64,000 nucleotides of DNA from Lonicera japonica (GCA_021464415.1 CM038466.1:32146833-32210832); one strand, 5' to 3'; counted from the first letter of the stretch, positions 1 to 9,439 are shown. Translations and numbers: made by a program. Notes: a model not told the origin generated them from the letters alone.

Positions 1-550
1 AACGCTTCTCTATCTCTTGAGCACCGTTTATAGAAGAAAAGCAATACATTTGGTGTCATTTCTCGAATGGAGGAATCCATTGCCGCCATTATTCCTTCAT
101 TCACCGACGAAATAGCTACCAAGGACATCTACATCGATCCCCACACTTCCCTCCCCGAAACTTGCCTAGTAAGTACCGATTCAAATTTCAAGTATCAGTC
201 AAACCCAATTCCTACCCCCAATTCCTCACTCCAAAAGAAACCCAAAGCCCCTTTTAATCCAACCTCATTATCCTAACCCAAATTATCCATTTCCCTTATG
301 TGATGATTTCTATGTTTTTTCTTGAATTTAGTTGGTGTTAAACAAAACACCGAGCTCTCTCTCTATTTTTTTTGGAATTATTTTCCTTCCAACGCTGAGC
401 TCTCTCTGTTTTTCTTTGGATGACCATAGTGCTTGTTTCTTGCATTGCTATGCATGTGAGTGTGCGTGATGAGAGGGAGAAGAAATGTTTAGGGAGAAGA
501 AGACATGACATAGACAATGATGGTGATTGTGATCAGCGAAGAAAGAGAAG
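1..550 (+). other. Host flank left of the retrotransposon cluster
   Basis: Single-copy-looking sequence preceding element A. It holds a possible first coding exon (67-168) and then pyrimidine-rich, intron-like DNA with CTCTCTCT and T-runs around 310-420. The last bases, AGAAG at 546-550, would be the left target-site duplication of element A, but the partner copy cannot be checked because A's right end was lost at the 10705-10709 junction. Confidence 0.5.
67..168 (+). CDS. Possible first exon of an unidentified host gene (partial)
   Basis: An ATG at 67 in a reasonable plant context opens 34 codons (beginning MEESIAAIIPSF) that end exactly at a good splice donor, GTAAGT at 169-174, in phase 0. 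Reading through the donor, the frame stays open to 276 with low-complexity Pro/Ser/Asn residues, as expected for intron sequence. I do not recognise the protein. If real, the next exon lies beyond the retrotransposon cluster or was separated from this one by it, since element A starts 383 bp downstream. The exon may equally be a chance ORF; transcript evidence would decide. Confidence 0.3.
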
Positions 551-657
551 TGTAGACACCCCGATCCGTGACCCCCGCAAGAACCCTAACGACCTCCGAG
601 AACTACTATTTTGGGTCCGGGACCCACCCGAGGACCCGGTACTACACTAGGAGGGTT

Positions 658-937
658 TGTCGCCCGACAAATTTGTTTTTTAGAGAGATTGTCGCACGAC
701 ATATCACATTGTCGCGCGACAATCCCTGATATGTCGCGCGACAATTCCACTATGTCGCACGACATTCCCCCTCTGCACCAGACCAACCACTTTCTGACAC
801 ATCAATCTGTCAGAACCATCACTTCAGCCGTTTGTCGCGCGACATTCCCGTATGTCGCGCGACATATCACAATGTCGCGCGACATTCTCCTTTTTTAAGG
901 AAATGTCGCGCGACAATCTCTCCCGAGCAGTATAAAT
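658..937 (+). promoter_or_regulatory. U3 promoter: array of TGTCGCGCGACA palindromes plus TATA box
   Basis: Nine 12-mers start at 658, 690, 710, 732, 753, 833, 853, 873 and 904. Six are the perfect palindrome TGTCGCGCGACA, two are TGTCGCACGACA and one is TGTCGCCCGACA. Spacing is about 20 bp within two clusters. Between the clusters lies another inverted repeat, TCTGACA-N8-TGTCAGA (about 793-814). The TATA box TATAAATAGG (931) follows the last palindrome by 15 bp, so transcription should start near 960. Position and repetition suggest a transcription-factor binding array; the factor is unknown. Confidence 0.75.
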
Positions 938-1306
938 AGGCCAACACCCCCATGGGTTCTAGACGGCAACTTCTCGCCACAATTTCTATACTAAAATTCC
1001 TTATTCTCTCTCATATTTTCTAATCTTTAAGCCTTCCCCGGAAGCATCTGCGATAACATTTATTTCCGCAAGAGTCTCGGATCTAATCTTGGCACCCGGT
1101 GTACCACCTTCTAGAGTCAGACCGCTGGAAATATTTCTAAGAGGAAAAGCTAATATTCGCCGGAGGTCTTCTCTGCCGTATTATATTTTCTCTCTCTTAT
1201 TCTTATATATATCGTCGGGAAGGTAACTAAAGTCTCTTCTAGTAATTAAATAAGATATTTGTATATTAGTTTTATTGTAGACTTGTTTAAAACTCGATTT
1301 TTCTAA

Positions 1307-1348
1307 CGGGGCGCTGCCCCGCACCCCGCGACCTGACCGGGCAGGTCG
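1307..1348 (+). other. Two adjacent GC-rich hairpins in the LTR of A
   Basis: CGGGGC-GCT-GCCCCG (1307-1321) is followed by CGACCTG-ACCGGG-CAGGTCG (1329-1348). Both have perfect stems and stand out in an AT-rich R/U5 region. The same pair is in the 3' LTR at about 10210-10251. They lie downstream of the expected start site, so they would be in the RNA. Role unknown: structure in R, a polyadenylation context or translational control are possible. Confidence 0.6.
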
Positions 1349-1829
1349 ATCCCCGTCCTAGTAAGCGAAGTGGCGACATAGTTGTGGTAGATTCCTAACG
1401 CGCTCGAAAATCAGGTTTTCATTAGTTATTTCCAGAAAGCAGTAGAATATCAGTAAAAGCATCCAAGTTTTCCAACATAGAGTAAACATATAAAACCACT
1501 AGAGACCGAAAGGGCGGAATGGGTGCTTAACACCTTCCCAAACCGTAATATAGTTCCCGAACTCTATAGAATCCTGGTTTCGTAGACAAACGTGTAAAGA
1601 AAGGCTTACCTGTAGCCTTTCCTCTTACACAACTATTTTGTCCGTTTTCTCGTAAAACGTACTGGCGACTCTGAACGAACCCTCTTGCATCTAGAAATAG
1701 GATAGAGGGACACCCGATATGAATTATCAACACATAGAAGCAAATGGAACAACGGAATCCTTTCCGACGTTTCAGACGCCCACCAACGAGGGATTGAGAC
1801 CCGGGGGTCGCATTTGCGGATTCTCACAG

Positions 1830-1847
1830 TGGCGACTCTGCTGGGGA
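1830..1847 (+). other. Primer-binding site of element A
   Basis: TGGCGACTCTGCTGGGGA lies one base inside the LTR end. The same motif in the same place is seen in elements C (14375) and, on the minus strand with small changes, B (38211-38228) and D (45356-45373). It starts with TGG, as expected for pairing with the 3' CCA of a tRNA. Tat/Ogre-lineage elements are known to use a tRNA-Arg type primer; I infer that here. Confidence 0.8.
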
Positions 1848-2208
1848 CCGAGAGAACTAGGCTCTTATGTGTGGTTTTTTTTTTGTTTATAAATATGTTG
1901 ATATGCATGCTTTTACTGCTTTCCCTACTTGCCCCCTGACGTGGCGCCTGGATTTTATTGTTGACCTGACCTAGAGGCGCAGTAGTGTCCATTCATTGAC
2001 ATAGACATATGTTTAGGATTTCCCCTTTCTGTTGTATTTGATTGTAAAGAAATATGTTTTCAAATAAAAATGGCGTTTTCAAAATACACCTCAAAGATAA
2101 GATATCTGTAATTAAATCTTTTGAAAACTCTTGTTTTCACGCACATCACTATTCATGCATGGATCTTACGAGTGTGATTTTTACCCCAAACCCTCGGAAG
2201 TATTATAA

Positions 2209-2740
2209 GTGAGTAGGGAGTTGGCTTGCTTGGGCCAACATAAACCGAAAGCATTTACTTCCACTCTCCTTGGCCAAGTACGCCCCCGAGGTATATCGAG
2301 TGACGAGAACACTCACGTACCCGGGAAGTATATCAAAAGATTCTTGCACGTACCCGCCCCTGGGGTATATCGCGAGGTCTTGCCAAATAGGGGGGAGCCT
2401 GAAGCCTTCACCTTGCATTACACCTGCGTTGCATATAGGAAGAGTCAAGATAGAACACTCTTATCTTTTTTATCAACCGTGAGGAGTTGTACCACATCGG
2501 GCCTTGCCACATGTATATCTCCCCCAGATATTGGCGAGTACGGCCGGAGGCTGACCAACCTCCGTCATAGAAATTTACAACGAGATCAGCTCGTTGTGAC
2601 TTTCCCCGGTACATCTCCCATGAAAAGCAACTCAAGAGGAGAGATATTCCCAATTTTCATAAAATCAAAAGATGAGTTTTTAAAAAAATTCGGGATAAGT
2701 AGGGTAACCCAAGGAGCACTTTGCTGCCTACCCTAAACTC
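2209..2740 (+). other. Conserved untranslated leader of element A
   Basis: A block of roughly 250 bp is strongly conserved in A, B (37600-37870, minus), C (14635-14850) and D (44870-45045, minus), although D is otherwise divergent. It contains three imperfect copies of a GTAC(C/G)CC...GGTATATCG unit (near 2278, 2318 and 2349). Conservation outside any shared ORF points to an RNA function such as packaging or dimerisation (inference). The remainder to 2740 is also shared with B and ends before the gag reading frame. Confidence 0.6.
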
Positions 2741-2958
2741 CCACCGGGAATTCACTCAAGTTGTTGTTGACGTGTCTTTATGAACACCCGAAACTTGATT
2801 TTCGTTGTTTTTCTTTCTCCGTGGTTTCTCTTGGCAGAAATAAATCACACCTTAGTCTCCCTTCATCTCCGCTATATCTACAGCCCTACGACTACAGTCT
2901 GGAAAGTTGGGCAGGAAGAGATTACACCGGTAGATTAGTTCGACCGAGCACTCCGACT

Positions 2959-4599
2959 ATGTCGACTTCAAATCTGAATGACTCAGAGATCCAAGCAGTT
3001 GATCCGAATCTAGCAGAGGTACCGAGGGCTCCGCCTACCCTAGAAGAACTGCATCGCCTATTGATAACCGTCAGTAAGAATCTTGCAAGCCTCACTACAG
3101 AGCAACAGAGCACCCGAATTCGAATGGAAGAATTATCAGCCGAACGAACTGCGCCACCAGGGTTTGAACGACTACCACCGAATCGAGATCCGAATCAAGG
3201 GCAATCATCACAAGTACTCCCCCCAGTCCAAGGCACCAACCCACAGCAAACAGGTCCTATCCCAACAGGCCCCATTCAAACTGACCCCAATAACCAGAAC
3301 CAATGGGCCCCGGACTCCGGCCCTACTTATCAGCAACAAGAACCACCCATCATCTGGCCGCAACCCCAAGTCCAACCAGGTCTCGACCTTCAGTACCCAC
3401 AATGGCCACAAATCCCTGCACGACCTGTCCTACCACCAGCCCTGGTAGCCCCTCCCAATGAATACCCAGATATAAACCGACTCCGGACAGTATATGCAGA
3501 ATCAACTATAGCTCGGGAACAGCCCGATGAAGTATCTAAAGAGAGTGAAGAAATGAAGAAACTAAAGGAACAGATGAGGGTCCTGCAGAAGGGAGTTTCC
3601 CTAATGAAAGGAGCAGACGAGGTTACTGATATGAATGCATTCTCCCTCTACCCCGAGGCAAGACTACCACAGGGGTTCAAACTCCCATCTATCACCAAGT
3701 TTACTGGAACCACGCCCCCAAAAACACATCTGCAATCATATATCCGATCCATGCAAGTATCTGGCTGTGGAGAACCTGAGTTGGCCCAGGCATTTCATAT
3801 GACTCTCACGGGGGCAGCCCTGAGATGGTTTTTTGATTTAGAGAGGCACCACACAAAAACTTGGGGGGATATCGTCAAGGAATTCATGGCTAAATACGGG
3901 TCCAATGAAGAGTTGGAGGTCACCCGTAAACACTTAGAGATGGCCAAACAGGGTGAGAAAGAGAGCTTCAGTGATTTTGTTACCCGTTGGAGAGAATTGG
4001 CATCCCAGATGTCCAAACGACCAGACGAAGAGGAGCAGTTAGAGATAATTCAGAAAAACTTCACTCCGGCTGTATTGACTTGTATGGGAAAGCACGTGTT
4101 CCCACATTTTCGAGCACTTTTAAGCATGGGATCCCAAGTAGAAGAAGAGTTGGCCAGAAAGGCGGACACCCAAACAAGGAAGGCCTCATATACTGAGAAG
4201 AGCACAGCCACCCCCGTTGTAAACCAGCTAAGCTCTTATCCGTACCAACAAAATCCTTTTCAGCAGCAACAACCCCAATTAACGTGGCCTATACAAGCCG
4301 AAGCCCCCAATACATATCAACCCAATAAAAATAGAAAATTCAGCAACCTCCCCACAACCCTGACCAAAAGTCTTGAATTGCTACAGAATGCGGGCCTGGT
4401 TACCCCACTCAACCCTCGTCCTCCACCAAATCCCGTCCCTTCTTCTTGGAGGATGAACGAGAACTGTTTATACCACCAATCTGTGGGCCATGACACAGAT
4501 AGATGTTTAGCCCTCCGACACCGCATCCAAGATCTAATCGAAGAAGGAAAAATCCCCGCACCAGGCGGACCAAATATGGCCAACAACCCGCTAAAGTGA
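2959..4599 (+). CDS. gag: Gag of element A (Tat lineage), intact
   Basis: 547-residue structural protein that would form cytoplasmic particles. I chose the ATG at 2959 (MSTSNLNDSE) because it is the first in-frame ATG; the frame is open from 2761 and the upstream peptide GWAGRDYTGRLVRPSTP is conserved in B, C and D, so initiation further upstream or by splicing is possible. The N-terminal part is a Pro/Gln-rich linker; then a short coiled-coil-like stretch (EEMKKLKEQMRVLQKG), the retrotransposon gag domain with ALRWFFDLERHHTKTW and FSDFVTRWRELASQMS, and a C-terminal zinc-like motif CLYHQSVGHDTDRC. It stops right after the gag core, without the G-patch/protease extension seen in C. It has no frameshift, so it may still be expressed. 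Confidence 0.88.
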   Translation: MSTSNLNDSEIQAVDPNLAEVPRAPPTLEELHRLLITVSKNLASLTTEQQSTRIRMEELSAERTAPPGFERLPPNRDPNQGQSSQVLPPVQGTNPQQTGPIPTGPIQTDPNNQNQWAPDSGPTYQQQEPPIIWPQPQVQPGLDLQYPQWPQIPARPVLPPALVAPPNEYPDINRLRTVYAESTIAREQPDEVSKESEEMKKLKEQMRVLQKGVSLMKGADEVTDMNAFSLYPEARLPQGFKLPSITKFTGTTPPKTHLQSYIRSMQVSGCGEPELAQAFHMTLTGAALRWFFDLERHHTKTWGDIVKEFMAKYGSNEELEVTRKHLEMAKQGEKESFSDFVTRWRELASQMSKRPDEEEQLEIIQKNFTPAVLTCMGKHVFPHFRALLSMGSQVEEELARKADTQTRKASYTEKSTATPVVNQLSSYPYQQNPFQQQQPQLTWPIQAEAPNTYQPNKNRKFSNLPTTLTKSLELLQNAGLVTPLNPRPPPNPVPSSWRMNENCLYHQSVGHDTDRCLALRHRIQDLIEEGKIPAPGGPNMANNPLK

Positions 4600-4690
4600 G
4601 TTAGCATCGCTAAATGAGAAACGGTAGAAGGCCGTGTATCGTCATTATGGGGCCTTTAAAATCGAAAAGTGAAGACTCGGGGTATTTGTG
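4600..4690 (+). other. Filler sequence at the pol deletion
   Basis: Non-coding stretch between the gag stop and the integrase relic. The same sequence is present in element B (about 35345-35439, reverse), so the deletion structure was fixed before the two copies separated. Confidence 0.5.
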
Positions 4691-4696
4691 AGAACA

Positions 4697-4838
4697 ATGT
4701 AGTTTTGAGAAAGGTTAGAGAAGCCGATAAGAGATCCGAGAGAAAAGTTCAAAACTGGGTCGTACATCAACACAAGGAGAGCTGTAATAGCCGCAGATGT
4801 AGATGGTCAGACGCTACATTCAAGAAATATTATTATTA
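4697..4838 (+). pseudogene. Integrase C-terminal relic of element A
   Basis: Translation gives pieces matching the integrase tail of element C (22950-23135): LRKVREADKRSERK corresponds to C's LLKEIREPARDPRRK, and, after a frame change, AADVDGQTLHS to C's LADLDGQLLHSP. Everything between gag and this tail (protease, RT, both RNase H, integrase core) is missing, about 5 kb relative to C. Element B has the same relic at 35208-35345. Confidence 0.65.
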
Positions 4839-5160
4839 AATCAATAGCATGTATAATCCAGAACTACGTAAACCTGAGCCCCAACTCACTTTTGTTTATG
4901 GAGGAAATACCACGGGGAACGTAGGCAACCTGAGAAGTTACTTCAGGCCCGGTTTAATTATTATAAAAAACTTTTTTGTTTTATAAAAAAGAGCAGTTTT
5001 TCAAACTTCATAAACGGTGGTCCAGAACACCAAAAGTCAGTACATTTGTTATCTAGCACCCCATCTTAGCCCCGGAAAGAAGCCACATCGTATCCTTAGC
5101 CACCAGTGCAACTTAAGCTTCATTTATGCCTCGGAGGGCTCTGAGCCCACAAACTGAAAC
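4839..5160 (+). other. Post-pol spacer of element A
   Basis: Contains the block AACTACGTAAACCTGAGCCC ... GGCAACCTGAGAAGT ... TTCAGGCCCGGTTT that also follows the integrase stop in C (23150-23260) and the relic in B (35060-35175). Conserved non-coding sequence; function unknown. Confidence 0.5.
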
Positions 5161-5410
5161 CATTGCATTTGATAAGAGACGACAGCCAGATCTTCCTCCA
5201 CCAATCGCCAGATTGAACGAATGATGTCAGCCCGGAGGGGTTAAGAAAAGCCAAATCGTGCATAGTTGAAATAACAAGTCAGCCATGCCACATACACTCC
5301 ACAGATAGAGAGGTATGGGGAGTGATAAACTTGAGTCCCGAGGGTACCAGGGCATCTCGAGCTTTGATAGAAGAAAAGTCAACATTTGTACAGTAAAGAG
5401 GACTACAGAG
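5160..5410 (-). pseudogene. Internally deleted relic of the antisense DUF7745-like gene in A
   Basis: On the minus strand, the peptide VDFSSIKARDALVPS matches the start of C's antisense gene (FSYFNARDALISS), and it is joined directly to KFITPHTSLSVECMW, matching C's far C-terminal KFVTQHVSLSVERMW. About 800 bp of the gene are missing. Element B has the same fusion at 34630-34860. The deletion is therefore ancestral to A and B. Confidence 0.7.
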
Positions 5411-5645
5411 ATAAAAGAGTAAGTGTGGGGATGAAGGAAGGAAGAGATGTGTATTTATCGGAGAAATCATGCACTTATACTCATCATTTGTCATACATTT
5501 CTCCAACAGACAAGTTCATTGTTGCCAAAAGAAATCACTTTTTCAATACTCACTTAGTTCCTTTCAATTTTGCAGGGGCCTGATGGTCATCATTTTTTAT
5601 GTCATTATAGGCCTATTTTTCACCAGCATGTATTTCTTTACTCTG
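5410..5645. other. Spacer of A between the antisense-gene relics
   Basis: Matches the upstream region of the DUF7745-like gene in C (24630-24840) but without the palindrome boxes. The reverse copy is in B at 34370-34620. No ORF that I can support. Confidence 0.4.
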
Positions 5646-6640
5646 TATTGAACCCGAGGGTACTTTTATATAAATATGTGTAGGAAACCTGAGGGTACTT
5701 TGGTGTAATTACGAGAGATATAGGGTTATAAGGGTAAATTGTGTAATTTTCCAAAACCTGAGGGTACTTTGGTGTAATTACGAAAGACATAGGGTTATAA
5801 GGGTAAATTATGTAATTTTCCAAAACCTGAGGGTACTTTGGTGTAATTACGAAAGACATAGGGATATAAGGGTAAATTATGTAATTTTCCAAAACCTGAG
5901 GGTACTTTGGTGTAATTACGAGAGATATAGGGTTATAAGGGTAAATTGTGTAAATTTTCCAAAACCTGAGGGTACTTTGGTGTAATTACGAGAGATATAG
6001 GGTTATAAGGGTAAATTGTGTAAATTTTCCAAAACCTGAGGGTACTTTGGTGTAATTACGAGAGATATAGGGTTATAAGGGTAAATTGTGTAATTTTCCA
6101 AACCTGAGGGTACTTTGGTGTAATTACGAGAGATATAGGGTTATAAGGGTAAAATTGTGTAATTTTCCAAAACCTGAGGGTACTTTTGTGTAATTACGAG
6201 AGATATAAGGTTATAAGGGTAAATTATGTAATTTTCCAAACCTGAGGGTACTTTGGTGTAATTACGAGAGATATAGGGTTATAAGGGTAAATTGTGTAAT
6301 TTTCCAAAACTTGAGGGTACGTTGGTGTAATTACGAGAGATATAGGGTTATAAGGGTAAATTGTGTAATTTTCCAAACCTGAGGGTACTTTGGTGTAATT
6401 ACGAGAGATATAGGGTTATAAAGGTAAAATTATGTCAAAACCTGAGGGTTCTTTCGTGTAATTATGTGAGTTATATAATAAGAGGGTAAAATTATGTAAT
6501 TTTAAAAAAAAAAAAAAAAAAAAAAACTGAGGGTACTTTGGGGTAATTACGAGAGTTATGGGCCTATAGGGAAAAAATATGTAGTTTTCAAAACCTGAGG
6601 GTACTTTGGGTAGTTATGAGAGCTATACGATTTTTTAGAG
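5645..6640. repeat. About 69-bp tandem repeats of A (PMD-gene intron 1 repeats)
   Basis: About a dozen copies of a unit reading roughly CCTGAGGGTACTTTGGTGTA, then ATTACGAGAGATATAGGG, then TTATAAGGGTAAATTGTGTA, then ATTTTCCAAAA. Unit length is 68-70 bp, degenerating after 6440 and including an A-run at about 6504-6525. The same repeat fills intron 1 of the antisense PMD gene in C (27690-28670) and is inverted in B (33180-34330). The unit is near a multiple of three, so it gives long spurious repetitive peptides. Confidence 0.85.
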
Positions 6641-6899
6641 TAAATTACGAGAGTCCTTAAGGTTTGAAAGGTAAAAGTATGTAAGTTCCAAAAATCGGAT
6701 GTTACTATTGAGATAATTATGTGAATTAATTAATGTTTGTTTAAACATGCAGGAAACTGCGAATCAGGATCAACAAAACAGCATGGAAACTATCCGCAGC
6801 CTGCAAGCAATACTTTTACATATCAAGTTATCAAACATGTTCAAACACCACTTCACTAGTACATACATAACATACATTATCTTTCAATAAGATCACCAA

Positions 6900-7090
6900 A
6901 CACGAGCATGCACATTTTTAGCGCACTTCACATCCTAGTAGATCACACCGCGGTCACGATTTACCCTATCATCCCTTGTCAATAGTATGGGAACTGCATC
7001 AAAGAACACCCTGAGCATCCAGATACGGGAAAACTCGAGAAATGAGAAGCTAGAGAGAGAATAGGAGAATGAGAAGAAAAGAGCCCGCTT
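6900..7090 (-). pseudogene. Relic of antisense PMD-gene exon 1 in A
   Basis: On the minus strand the peptide DDRVNRDRGVIY (about 6935-6975) corresponds to EDGVDRGRAVIYRD in exon 1 of the PMD gene of element C (29067-28822). The rest is frameshifted. The flanking 5' UTR-like CT/GA-rich segment (7020-7090) also matches C (29095-29190). Confidence 0.55.
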
Positions 7091-7950
7091 GTGGGACAAA
7101 AACCTACTCCATTGAACTGTCACATGACCAATCATATCTCAAACTTGGCATTTTTTTCAGTAAGGGAACTTCAAGGTGGTTTTTCTCGACTTTTATGCAG
7201 AAAAAACACACACTCGCACGATAATATCAAATGCCATATTCTAAGTCGTTTCTTCAAATCGCGAGAGCAAACAGCCTACAAAGAAATCTCTGATCTCTAG
7301 AAGACTGAAATCTAGCAAATGAGAATGAGAAAATACCAGATAAGACGGGAATAGAAAAAATTGAAAGAGTAGAAAAGAGAAAAATCCCGCATGAGCGCCC
7401 AGAGTGAGCGAGAGAAACAGAATTGTATAGAGTGGCAGGGAGAGCCACACCAAGAGTGACAGCTAGGCCAAACCGGCTCAGGGCTTCGTCTTGGGTGAGT
7501 AAGGCTCCTGATCACGCCAAACGGAAAAAGAAGCTCCTGACCAAAAACAGAAAAGGCAGGAAAAGCTTCCCCGAACAAGGGAGAAATAAGGACATCGAAA
7601 AACAGAAAACGATGTGGGCCTGCAAAAATGCCTCAAAGATTGGCCAAATGAACATCAAAGAGATCAGAGACTCCTTCAAAACAGATTTCCTTCTCAGCTT
7701 GATGAAATCAGAAACGACTTAGAAACAAGCAAACGGTTGAACCATTGCTACGCACGAAGTACAAGAATTGAGAAATCCATCATGAAAACTCCTCTTTCGG
7801 AATAAAATAACTTACAAAACAAAGTTTTCAAAATTTCCCAGAGAAAGCAAAACTTTTAGAATGGGTATATAAACTACCAAATGAGCTCTTTTCTCCTCTA
7901 GAGACCTCTCTCTTTAGCTTCTCATCAGTTGCCACTATAGAGAACCAAGC
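7090..7950. other. Distal non-coding segment of A
   Basis: Shared with C (29300-30000) and, inverted, with B (12300-12785 and 32391-32760). Includes a segment with ATGAGCGCCCAGAGTGAGCG near 7390 and AAACCGGCTCAGGGCTTCG near 7475, both conserved in all three elements. Short ORFs here are not conserved in frame, so I do not call them genes. Confidence 0.5.
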
Positions 7951-9350
7951 CTCTTTTCGAGGCACCCACGCAAACACAAGCCCTCTTCTCGAGGCACTTA
8001 CGCACACGAAGCCCTCTTCTCGAGGCACCCACACATCGAAGTCCTTTCCGGAGGCATCCATTCACATAAGCCTTTTCTACAGGCAAAACATCATTCACAA
8101 GTCCTTTCTACAGGCACAAGCCCTCTTTGGAGGCAATCCATTCACATAAGCCCTCTGCGGAGGCAATCCAATCACTAAGCCCTTTTTTAGGCGAAAGTCC
8201 TTTCCGGAGGCATCCATTCACATAAGCCCTTTCTACAGGCAAAACATCACTCACAAGTCCTTTCTACAGGCACAAGCCCTCTTTGGAGGCAATCCATTCA
8301 CATAAGCCCTCTGCGGAGGCAATCCAATCACTAAGCCCTTTTTTAGGCGAAAGTCCTTTCCGGAGGCATCCATTCACATAAGCCCTTTCTACAGGCAAAA
8401 CATCACTCACAAGTCCTTTCTACAGGCACAAGCCCTCTTTGGAGGCAATCCATTCACATAAGCCCTCTGCGGAGGCAATCCAATCACTAAGCCCTTTTTT
8501 AGGCGAAAGTCCTTTCCGGAGGCATCCATTCACATAAGCCCTTTCTACAGGCAAAACATCACTCACAAGTCCTTTCTACAGGCACAAGCCCTCTTTGGAG
8601 GCAATCCATTCACATAAGCCCTCTGCGGAGGCAAATCAATCACTAAGCCCTTTTTAGGCGAAAGTCCTTTCCGGAGGCATCCATTCACATAAGCCCTTTC
8701 TACAGGCAAAACATCATTCACAAGTCCTTTTTACAGGCACAAGCCCTCTTTGGAGGCAATCCATTCACATAAGCCCTCTGCGGAGGCAAACCAATCACTA
8801 AGCCCTTTGTAGGCGAAAGTCCTTTCCGGAGGCATCCATTTACATAAGCCCTTTCTATAGGCAAAACATCACTCACAAGTCCTTTCTATTGGCACAAGCC
8901 CTCTCTAGAGGCAAATCACAAAACACAAGCCCTCGCCAGAGGCAAAATTACTCACAAAAGCCCTCCCCAGAGGCAATTTTCTTTCTCTTTTCAGATCAAA
9001 AGCCCTCCCAGAGAGGCACGCATGGTAGTCCTCCCACCTGAGGTTAAGCCCTCCCAGAGAGGCACACATTGGTAGTCCTCCCACCTGAGGTTAAGCCCTC
9101 CCCGTGAGGCAAATGGTAGTCCTCCCACCTGAGGTTAAGCCCTCCCAGAGAGGCACACATTGGTAGTCCTCCCACCTGAGGTTAAGCCCTCCCAGAGAGG
9201 CACGCATGGTAGTCCTCCCATCTGAGGCAAGTAGAGCAAATCAAGCCATCTAAAAAAAAAGGGCAACGAGGTAACGAAAGCCCTCTTCAGAGGCAGAGTA
9301 AGTCCTTCCTACAGGCACAAGCCCTCTCCGGAGGCACTCACAAGCACTTC
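7950..9350. repeat. GAGGCA/AAGCCCTC tandem repeats with a 155-156 bp higher-order unit
   Basis: Basic unit of about 31 bp built on AAGCCCT..(G)GAGGCA. Between 8035 and 8890 five basic units are organised into a higher-order repeat: the marker GCGAAAGTCC begins at 8191, 8347, 8503, 8658 and 8813, steps of 156, 156, 155 and 155 bp. From about 9000 the unit changes to TAGTCCTCCCACCTGAGG with AAGCCCTCCCAGAGAGGCA. Related arrays sit before the 3' LTR in B (11240-12260, inverted), C (30120-30720) and D (40830-41235, inverted). Confidence 0.88.
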
Positions 9351-9439
9351 TTTCATACGCACACTCTTTTAGGGTTCTTGCGGGAGCCACAAATCGAAGT
9401 ATCTTCCAGTCGCCTCAAGTCCTTGCAAGCAAGGAGCTT

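Larger units (their letters stand above)
551..1828 (+). repeat. 5' LTR of element A
   Basis: Begins TGTAGACACCCCGATC and ends GGATTCTCACA, so it has TG...CA termini; length 1,278 bp. U3 carries nine 12-bp palindromes (658-915), the TATA box is TATAAATAGG at 931, and two GC-rich hairpins lie at 1307-1348. Repeated at 9454-10708. Its start matches the LTRs of element C (12786, 30823) closely and that of element B more distantly. Confidence 0.93.

Noticed and set aside
611..898. 95-codon ORF in the U3 of A, repeated at 9514-9801
   Set aside because: It is made of the palindrome array, so the repeated peptide ARQ/SRD pattern reflects DNA repetition. It lies upstream of the TATA box.
658..915. 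Regularly spaced palindromic repeats resembling a CRISPR array
   Set aside because: Units are 12 bp with about 8-bp intervals, lie in an LTR upstream of a eukaryotic TATA box, and the intervals are themselves similar between copies. The surrounding DNA is plant.
5638..5892. Minus-strand repetitive ORF (VITPKYPQV units) in A
   Set aside because: The 69-bp repeat unit is a multiple of three and gives a long frame by chance; the homologous array in C is intronic and its frame is broken.
5645..6440. TAGGGTT/AAGGGTAAA motifs as interstitial telomere repeats
   Set aside because: The motif occurs once or twice per 69-bp unit rather than as a tandem TTTAGGG array.
7423..7805. Plus-strand ORFs of 63-99 codons in the distal segment of A
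   Set aside because: The homologous segments of B and C do not keep these frames; composition is non-coding.
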